NCBI GenBank assembly: GCA_021783175.1
Contig: JAJXUF010000202.1
Coordinates: 1-5,352 of the forward strand
From: Pseudomonadota bacterium
GTDB taxonomy: Bacteria > Pseudomonadota > Gammaproteobacteria > Acidiferrobacterales > UBA6901
DNA: 5,352 nucleotides
Direction: 5' to 3'
This document shows positions 1 through 5,352 of the stretch, one piece after another (position 1 is the stretch's first letter; the number at the start of each line of letters is the position of its first letter). Position numbers and translations under genes: made by a program. The notes below the pieces were generated by a model that saw nothing but the letters and a program-made list of their open reading frames with translations, searched no databases and was not told the DNA's origin.

Positions 1-63
1 GTAGTCGGTCGGCTGGCGCAGCAGGGCGCGCAGGAAGGTGTCGTTCTTTACTTTGAAGTTCAT
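1..63 (-). CDS. hemE: Uroporphyrinogen decarboxylase, N-terminal fragment (first 21 codons; runs off left edge)
   Basis: HemE removes the four acetate carboxyl groups of uroporphyrinogen III to give coproporphyrinogen III, a cytoplasmic step of heme synthesis that needs no cofactor. Only the first 21 residues are in the window. Read from the ATG at 63-61 they include NDTFLRALLRQP, which is the conserved opening of bacterial HemE just before the substrate-binding WMMRQAGRYLPEY block; that block would lie outside the window. The ATG is the only start that fits: it places the conserved block at residues 7-18, where it sits in known HemE proteins, and the gltD stop lies just 12 bases upstream. 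The short gap, same strand and lack of a terminator suggest that hemE is read from the gltBD transcript, though a promoter inside gltD cannot be excluded. The identification rests on a short but distinctive segment; the active-site residues cannot be checked here. Confidence 0.88.
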   Translation of the reverse strand, partial: MNFKVKNDTFLRALLRQPTDY

Positions 64-80
64 TTTATCTTTATCTTATC
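64..80 (-). promoter_or_regulatory. hemE translation-initiation leader with tandem GATAA(A) units and a weak ribosome binding site
   Basis: On the minus strand the 17 bases before the hemE ATG read GATAA-GATAAA-GATAAA, so the entire gltD-hemE gap, plus the gltD stop codon (TAA at 78-76), is a short A/T-rich tandem repeat. There is no AGGAGG-type Shine-Dalgarno sequence. The best partial match to the anti-Shine-Dalgarno sequence is TAAGA at 78-74, ten bases from the ATG and overlapping the gltD stop. Initiation may therefore depend on an unstructured A-rich leader and on ribosomes finishing gltD. The sequence pattern is seen directly; the role in translation is inferred. Confidence 0.45.
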
Positions 81-1539
81 GGGGAAGAACGCTGCTGCCC
101 ATCAGGAACTCATCCACGGCACGCGCCGCCTGACGGCCTTCGCGAATGGCCCACACCACCAGCGATTGCCCGCGCCGCATGTCGCCCGCCGCAAAGACTT
201 TTTTCACATTGGTCTGGTAGCAGCCCGCGCCATCGGTGGTCGCCTTTGCATTGCCGCGCGCATCCTTCTCCACGCCGAATGCATCCAGCACCTGCGCCAG
301 CGGATTGGTGAATCCCATCGCCAGCAACACGAGGTCGGCCTTGATTTCGAATTCGCTGCCTGCGATCTCGACCATCTTGCCTTCCTTGAACTCGACACGC
401 ACCGCCTTGATCGCCTTGAGCACGCCGTTCTCGCCGACAAATTCCTTGGTGGAAATCGCCCAGTCGCGCTCGCAGCCTTCTTCATGCGAACTGGATGAGC
501 GCAGCTTGAGCGGCCAGTTCGGCCAGGTCATAGGCTTGTTCTCCTGATCCGGTGCGCGCGGCATCACTTCGATCTGCGTGACCGACGCGGCGCCGTGACG
601 GTTGGAAGTGCCCACGCAGTCGGAACCGGTATCGCCGCCGCCGATGACGACGACATGCTTGCCTGAAGCATTGATCGGATTCCTGGCTCCGCCCGCATTT
701 TCCTTGTTTTGCGGAACGAGGATTTCCATCGCGTAATGCACGCCCTGAAGTTCGCGTCCCGGAACCGGCAGGTCGCGCGGTTGTTCGGAGCCGCCCGCCA
801 GTATCACCGCGTCGAATTCCTTCTGCAGTTCTTTAGGACTGATCGTTTTCGTCGCATCGTTGGCGACGCCTTTGCCCGGCGCATCCTTGCCGACAAAGGT
901 GTTGGTCTGGAACTTCACGCCTTCGGCAGCCAATTGCGCCATGCGCCAGTCGATCAGGCGTTTGTCCAGCTTGAAGTCGGGAATGCCGTAACGCAGCAAA
1001 CCGCCGATAGCGCCGTTCTTTTCGAACACGGTCACTGCATGGCCGACGCGGGCAAGCTGTTGTGCAGCCGCCAGACCTGCAGGGCCGGAACCGACCACCG
1101 CAACTTTCTTGCCGGTTTTTTTCTTTGCGGGTTGCGGCACGACCCAGCCGTTCTCGCCCCCCTTGTCGATGATGGCGTGCTCGATGGACTTGATGCCGAC
1201 CGGATCGCTGTTGATGTTCAGGGTGCACGCCGCCTCGCATGGGGCAGGGCAGATGCGGCCGGTCACTTCGGGGAAGTTGTTGGTGGAGTGCAATACCTCC
1301 AGCGCTTCCTTCCAGTTGCCGCGGTACACAAGGTCGTTCCAATCGGGAATGATGTTATTGACCGGGCAACCGTTGTTGCAGAACGGGATACCGCAGTCCA
1401 TGCAGCGCGCGCCTTGCTGCTTGGCTTCTGCGTCGGTGAGGTGTGCGACGAACTCGTGATAGGTTTTTAGTCTTTGTTCAACCGGCGCGTAACCTTCGCT
1501 GACGCGCTGAAACTCCATGAACCCGGTTGGCTTGCCCAT
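76..1539 (-). CDS. gltD: Glutamate synthase [NAD(P)H], small (beta) subunit, complete
   Basis: This 487-residue flavoprotein oxidises NAD(P)H with FAD and passes the electrons to GltB through iron-sulfur clusters. The N-terminal domain carries seven cysteines in two groups: C46, C49, C54 and C58 (CxxCx4Cx3C), and C97, C101 and C105 (CxxxCxxxC). These are the [4Fe-4S] ligands shared with dihydropyrimidine dehydrogenase and related proteins. An FAD-binding Rossmann motif, GSGPAG, lies at 150-155, the pyridine-nucleotide motif GGGDTG at 300-305, and the closing FAD motif [10 protein letters not shown] at about 450-459. The block [17 protein letters not shown] and a C-terminus ending in LPR place it with the GltD branch that resembles the small-subunit part of eukaryotic NADH-GOGAT rather than the E. 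coli-type branch; this is from memory. Length is normal for the family and no key residue is missing. The ATG at 1539 is chosen because it gives the usual [10 protein letters not shown] start and has a strong ribosome binding site. NADPH versus NADH preference cannot be read from the sequence. Confidence 0.97.
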   Translation of the reverse strand: MGKPTGFMEFQRVSEGYAPVEQRLKTYHEFVAHLTDAEAKQQGARCMDCGIPFCNNGCPVNNIIPDWNDLVYRGNWKEALEVLHSTNNFPEVTGRICPAPCEAACTLNINSDPVGIKSIEHAIIDKGGENGWVVPQPAKKKTGKKVAVVGSGPAGLAAAQQLARVGHAVTVFEKNGAIGGLLRYGIPDFKLDKRLIDWRMAQLAAEGVKFQTNTFVGKDAPGKGVANDATKTISPKELQKEFDAVILAGGSEQPRDLPVPGRELQGVHYAMEILVPQNKENAGGARNPINASGKHVVVIGGGDTGSDCVGTSNRHGAASVTQIEVMPRAPDQENKPMTWPNWPLKLRSSSSHEEGCERDWAISTKEFVGENGVLKAIKAVRVEFKEGKMVEIAGSEFEIKADLVLLAMGFTNPLAQVLDAFGVEKDARGNAKATTDGAGCYQTNVKKVFAAGDMRRGQSLVVWAIREGRQAARAVDEFLMGSSVLPR

Positions 1540-4500
1540 TATGCGGCCTCCTTTTGCTGCGCCGCAATTTCAAGCAACGCACGACGATATTCGGTCGGCA
1601 TGACCTTCACGAATTTTGGTAGATAGATTTTCCAGTTATCCAGTATGTGTCTGGCGCGGGCGCTGCCGGTGTAGTGCAGGTGCTTTTCGATCTTGCTGCG
1701 CATGACCGCTTCATCCGCCTTGTTCAGGTGATTGAAGTGCACGCGGCCATGCGCCTCCACTTCGCCGGTTTCGCTGGCAGCCACCTCTTCGGGGACCGCT
1801 TCCAGTTGCACCATGGACATGTTGCAGCGCTGCGGGAACGTGCCGTCTTCGTCCAGCACGTAAGCAACGCCGCCGGACATGCCCGCCGCAAAGTTGCGCC
1901 CGGTCTGCCCCAGCACCACCACCATACCGCCCGTCATGTATTCGCAGCCGTGGTCGCCCACGCCTTCCACCACGGCGATCGCGCCGGAATTGCGCACTGC
2001 AAAACGTTCGCCGGCCACGCCGCGGAAAAAGACTTCACCTGCCGTTGCGCCATAGAGCACGGTGTTGCCGACGATGATATTGTCTTCCGCCACCAGCTTG
2101 CTGTCGTCGGCCGGCTTGACGATGATGCGCCCGCCGCACAGACCCTTGCCCACGTAGTCGTTGCCTTCGCCTTCAAGCTGGAATGTGATGCCGTGTGCCA
2201 GGAAAGCGCCAAAGCTCTGTCCTGCCGTACCCACCATCTTCACGCGGATGGTGTCGTCGGGCAGTCCCGCGTTGCCGTGACGTTTGGCGACTTCATGCGA
2301 CAACATGGTGCCAACTGTGCGGTTGACGTTGCGTATCGTGGTTTCGATGCTCACCACGCGTTTTGCGTCCAGCGCTTCCTTGGATTGCGCGATGAGGTCG
2401 TTGTCCAGGGCGTGTTCCAATCCGTGGTCCTGCTCTTCGGTGTGACGGCGCGATACGCTGGCTGGCAAATCGCACTGATAGAACACCTTCGAGAAATCCA
2501 GTCCCTTGGCTTTCCAGTGCGTGATGCCTTTGCGCATGTCGAGCAGGTCGCTGCGTCCGATCAGGTCGTCGAATTTGCGTATCCCCATTTGCGCCATCAG
2601 TTCGCGCACTTCTTCGGCGACGAAGAAGAAATAGTTCACGACGTGTTCCGGCTGGCCGGTGAATTTCTTGCGCAATGCCGGATCCTGCGTGGCAACGCCG
2701 ACCGGACAGGTGTTGAGGTGACACTTGCGCATCATGATGCAACCCTCGACGACCAGCGGTGCCGTGGCGAAACCGAACTCGTCGGCACCTAGCAGCGCAC
2801 CGATCAGCACGTCACGGCCAGTCTTCAGCTGGCCGTCCACTTGCAGTCCGATACGACCGCGCAACTGGTTCAGCACCAGCGTCTGTTGCGCTTCGGCCAG
2901 ACCGAGTTCCCACGGCGTACCCGCATGTTTCACCGACGACAGCGGCGATGCACCAGTACCGCCGTCGAAACCGGCGATCACGATGTGGTCGGCTTTGGCT
3001 TTGGACACACCTGCGGCCACGGTTCCCACGCCGACTTCCGACACCAACTTCACGGAAACCGAAGCGGACGGATTGGAATTCTTCAGGTCGTGGATGAGCT
3101 GCGCCAGATCTTCAATCGAGTAGATGTCGTGGTGCGGCGGCGGCGAAATCAGGCCAACACCGGGCACCGAGTGGCGCAGCTTGCCGATATATTCCGACAC
3201 TTTGCTGCCGGGCAACTGGCCGCCTTCACCGGGCTTCGCGCCCTGCGCCATCTTGATCTGGATCTGGTCGGCACTGGCCAGGTATTCAGCTGTAACGCCG
3301 AAACGGCCCGATGCGACCTGCTTGATGCGCGAACGCAACGAGTCGCCCGCCTTCATGGTGTGGTCGGCTTCGATGCGATGCTTGCCGATAATGTCGGACA
3401 GCTTTTCTCCGCCGTGCAGCACCTTGAAGCGGTTGGCGTCTTCGCCGCCTTCACCGGTATTCGACTTGCCGCCGATACGGTTCATCGCGATAGCCAGCGT
3501 GGTGTGCGCTTCGGTGGAGATGGAACCGAGCGACATGGCGCCGGTGGCAAAACGTTTGACGATTTCTTTTGCCGACTCGACTTCTTCCAGCGGAACAGCC
3601 TTGCCTGCGGGCTTGATCTCGAACAAACCGCGCAACGTCATCTGGCGCTGGGTCTGGTCGTTGATGAGCTTGGCGTATTCCTTGTAGGTCGCCGCATTGT
3701 TGGAACGCGTCGCATGCTGCAGCTTGGAGATGGATTCCGGCGTCCAGGTGTGCTCTTCGCCGCGTGTTCGCCATGCATATTCGCCGCCTGCATCCAGCAT
3801 GTTCACCAACACCGGATCGTTGCCGAATGCCGACAGATGGATGCGCACGGCTTCTTCCGCCACTTCCTTGAGGCCGATACCCTGAATCTGGGTTGCGGTT
3901 CCGGGGAAATATTGGCCGATGAAATCGCTGTTGAGGCCGATGGCTTCGAAGATTTGCGAGCCGCAATAGGACTGATAGGTGGAAATGCCCATCTTGGACA
4001 TCACCTTGAGCAGGCCCTTGTTGATGGCCTTGACGAAGCGCTTCTGCGCATCCTTCACTGACAGGCCGGCGGGCAGCTCCAGTGACGCAAGGCTGTCGTA
4101 GGCCAGCCACGGATAAACCGCTTCCGCGCCGTATCCGGCGAGCAACGCAAAGTGGTGCACTTCGCGCGCCGAGCCTGTCTCGACCACCAGGCCGGTGCTG
4201 GTACGCGAACCTTTTTTCACCAAGTGATGGTGTACTGCCGATGTCGCCAGCAGCGCGGGAATCGCAACGCGCTTATCCGACAGTGCGCGGTCGGACAGGA
4301 TCAGCACATTGAAACCGCCTGCGACCGCTTTGTCGGCTGCCGAGCGCAATGCCTTGATCGCGGCCTCGCAGCCCTCCGCTCCGTTCTTGACCGGGTAAGT
4401 CAGGTCCAGCACCTTGGATTTGTATTTGCCCTTGGTCAGCTTTTCGATGCCGTGCAGCTTGGCCGCATCTTCATGCGACAACACCGGCTGATGCACTTCC

Positions 4501-5352
4501 AGACGCGGTGCGGGCTTTGTTTCATCCACGCCGAGCAGATTGGGCTTGGAACCGATGAAGGACGTCAGCGACATCACAATCTCTTCGCGGATCGGGTCGA
4601 TCGGCGGATTGGTCACTTGCGCAAACAATTGCTTGAAGTAGTTATAAAGAACCTTGCTGCGGTTCGACAGCACAGGCAGCGCCGCATCCGCACCCATGGA
4701 ACCGGTGGCTTCTTCACCCGCCGACGCCATCGGCAGCATAATAAACTTGAGGTCTTCCTGCGTGTAGCCGAATGCCTGTTGCGCATCCAGCAGACTGACT
4801 TGAGATTCGCATTTTTCGTCAGCCTTGGGCAGATCGTCGAGGATGTAGCGCGATTGCTCGATCCATTTGCGGTACGGCTTGGCCGTGGCGATCTGGTGTT
4901 TCAGTTCGGCGTCGTCCACGATGCGTCCAGCTTCCATGTCGATGAGAAACATCTTGCCGGGTTGCAGGCGCCATTTCTTGATGATCTTGCTCTGCGGGAT
5001 CGGCAGTACGCCCATCTCGGAAGCCATCAGCACCACGTCGTCGTCGGTGATCAGGTAGCGCGCCGGGCGCAACCCGTTGCGGTCCAGCGTCGCACCGATC
5101 ATGCGGCCGTCGGTGAAGGCCACGGCTGCGGGACCATCCCATGGCTCCATCAGGGCGGCGTGATATTCGTAGAACGCGCGGCGTTCTTCGTCCATCAGCG
5201 GATTGCCGGCCCAGGCTTCCGGGATCAGCAACATCATCGCGTGCGGCAGGGAATAACCGCCCGCCACCAGCAACTCCAGCGCATTGTCGAAACAGGCCGA
5301 ATCGGATTGGTTCTCGACGATCAGCGGCCACAGTTTGTCGAGGTCCTTGCCG
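1539..5352 (-). CDS. gltB: Glutamate synthase [NAD(P)H], large (alpha) subunit, missing its N-terminus (runs off right edge)
   Basis: GltB hydrolyses glutamine, channels the ammonia to 2-oxoglutarate and reduces the product to glutamate on FMN. The frame stays open to the window edge; the first whole codon is Gly at 5351-5349, giving 1270 visible residues. Compared with about 1,490-1,570 in the family, roughly 200-300 N-terminal residues, including the catalytic Cys1 of the amidotransferase domain, lie outside. In visible numbering, residues 1 to about 115 finish the class II amidotransferase domain (NGLRPARY at 92-99). The central linker domain follows ([11 protein letters not shown] near 212-222). 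The FMN synthase domain starts near 605 and contains [13 protein letters not shown] (about 630-642), [10 protein letters not shown] (about 704-713), [10 protein letters not shown] and [11 protein letters not shown] (about 793-803). C871, C877 and C882 (Cx5Cx4C, DNA 2741-2706) are the [3Fe-4S] ligands. From about 1000 to the end is the glycine-rich beta-helix domain. The frame is intact. Adjacent gltD supports the NAD(P)H-dependent rather than ferredoxin-dependent type. The promoter is not in the window. Confidence 0.97.
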   Translation of the reverse strand, partial: GKDLDKLWPLIVENQSDSACFDNALELLVAGGYSLPHAMMLLIPEAWAGNPLMDEERRAFYEYHAALMEPWDGPAAVAFTDGRMIGATLDRNGLRPARYLITDDDVVLMASEMGVLPIPQSKIIKKWRLQPGKMFLIDMEAGRIVDDAELKHQIATAKPYRKWIEQSRYILDDLPKADEKCESQVSLLDAQQAFGYTQEDLKFIMLPMASAGEEATGSMGADAALPVLSNRSKVLYNYFKQLFAQVTNPPIDPIREEIVMSLTSFIGSKPNLLGVDETKPAPRLEVHQPVLSHEDAAKLHGIEKLTKGKYKSKVLDLTYPVKNGAEGCEAAIKALRSAADKAVAGGFNVLILSDRALSDKRVAIPALLATSAVHHHLVKKGSRTSTGLVVETGSAREVHHFALLAGYGAEAVYPWLAYDSLASLELPAGLSVKDAQKRFVKAINKGLLKVMSKMGISTYQSYCGSQIFEAIGLNSDFIGQYFPGTATQIQGIGLKEVAEEAVRIHLSAFGNDPVLVNMLDAGGEYAWRTRGEEHTWTPESISKLQHATRSNNAATYKEYAKLINDQTQRQMTLRGLFEIKPAGKAVPLEEVESAKEIVKRFATGAMSLGSISTEAHTTLAIAMNRIGGKSNTGEGGEDANRFKVLHGGEKLSDIIGKHRIEADHTMKAGDSLRSRIKQVASGRFGVTAEYLASADQIQIKMAQGAKPGEGGQLPGSKVSEYIGKLRHSVPGVGLISPPPHHDIYSIEDLAQLIHDLKNSNPSASVSVKLVSEVGVGTVAAGVSKAKADHIVIAGFDGGTGASPLSSVKHAGTPWELGLAEAQQTLVLNQLRGRIGLQVDGQLKTGRDVLIGALLGADEFGFATAPLVVEGCIMMRKCHLNTCPVGVATQDPALRKKFTGQPEHVVNYFFFVAEEVRELMAQMGIRKFDDLIGRSDLLDMRKGITHWKAKGLDFSKVFYQCDLPASVSRRHTEEQDHGLEHALDNDLIAQSKEALDAKRVVSIETTIRNVNRTVGTMLSHEVAKRHGNAGLPDDTIRVKMVGTAGQSFGAFLAHGITFQLEGEGNDYVGKGLCGGRIIVKPADDSKLVAEDNIIVGNTVLYGATAGEVFFRGVAGERFAVRNSGAIAVVEGVGDHGCEYMTGGMVVVLGQTGRNFAAGMSGGVAYVLDEDGTFPQRCNMSMVQLEAVPEEVAASETGEVEAHGRVHFNHLNKADEAVMRSKIEKHLHYTGSARARHILDNWKIYLPKFVKVMPTEYRRALLEIAAQQKEAA
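1547..1553 (-). promoter_or_regulatory. gltD ribosome binding site, embedded in the last codons of gltB
   Basis: The minus strand reads AAGGAGG at 1553-1547, a full-strength Shine-Dalgarno sequence seven bases before the gltD ATG. It lies inside the gltB coding sequence, where the same bases form the Lys-Glu and part of the Ala codons of the terminal KEAA. The gltB stop and gltD start share one base (TAATG). This fixes the gltD start and points to coupled translation, which would help balance the two subunits of the complex. Confidence 0.9.

Noticed and set aside
709..1470. A 253-codon open frame on the plus strand opposite gltD
   Set aside because: It covers the cysteine and FAD motifs of gltD in antisense and shows no domain of its own; it is a shadow frame.
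1647..2792. A 381-codon open frame on the plus strand opposite gltB
   Set aside because: It lies wholly antisense to the conserved FMN and beta-helix regions of gltB. Its translation is rich in His, Ala, Val and Arg with no recognisable domain, as expected for the complement of GC-biased codons.
2841..4061. A 406-codon open frame on the plus strand opposite gltB
   Set aside because: It is antisense to the central and FMN domains of gltB, is low in conserved motifs and rich in Arg, His, Phe and Asp in a pattern set by the opposite strand. Nothing supports it as a gene.
5271..5273. A TTG at 5273 as a possible start of gltB
   Set aside because: The frame stays open upstream to the window edge, and the 26 upstream residues include [12 protein letters not shown], part of the conserved GltB amidotransferase domain. 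The TTG is an internal leucine codon and the real start lies outside the window.
4819..5331. A 170-codon minus-strand open frame overlapping the 5' part of visible gltB in another frame
   Set aside because: It is an out-of-frame reading of gltB with an Arg/Gly/Pro-rich low-complexity product; the gltB frame carries the conserved protein, with no sign of a frameshift between the two.

Overview
The window is an ordinary stretch of core metabolism. All its genes lie on the minus strand, so transcription runs from high to low coordinates. The order is gltB (large subunit of glutamate synthase, cut off by the right edge), gltD (small subunit, complete), then the first 21 codons of hemE (uroporphyrinogen decarboxylase, cut off by the left edge). 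Coding density is close to 100%: gltB and gltD overlap by one base, and gltD and hemE are separated by 12 bases. There is no RNA gene, mobile element, CRISPR array, long repeat or gene-free stretch over 300 bases.

The organism is probably a betaproteobacterium. The DNA is moderately GC-rich. The GltD and HemE N-termini have the form I associate with Betaproteobacteria: GltD begins [10 protein letters not shown] and HemE contains NDTFLRALLRQP. The gltB-gltD-hemE order fits Nitrosomonadales-like lineages (Gallionella, Sideroxydans and Nitrosomonas relatives). This placement comes from memory of family sequences, not from a search, and the genus is not resolved.

Together, gltB and gltD encode glutamate synthase (GOGAT). 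GltD takes electrons from NAD(P)H through FAD and passes them through iron-sulfur clusters to the FMN of GltB. There, ammonia released from glutamine and 2-oxoglutarate become glutamate. hemE follows immediately and probably shares the transcript. Its enzyme acts in tetrapyrrole synthesis, which in most proteobacteria outside the alpha class starts from glutamate (C5 pathway), so the grouping makes loose metabolic sense.

I looked for an undescribed system and found none. The points worth a second look are small: translational coupling at the gltB/gltD junction, a tandem GATAA(A) leader in front of hemE, and the placement of hemE behind gltBD. The long plus-strand open frames are shadows of the gltB and gltD codons.
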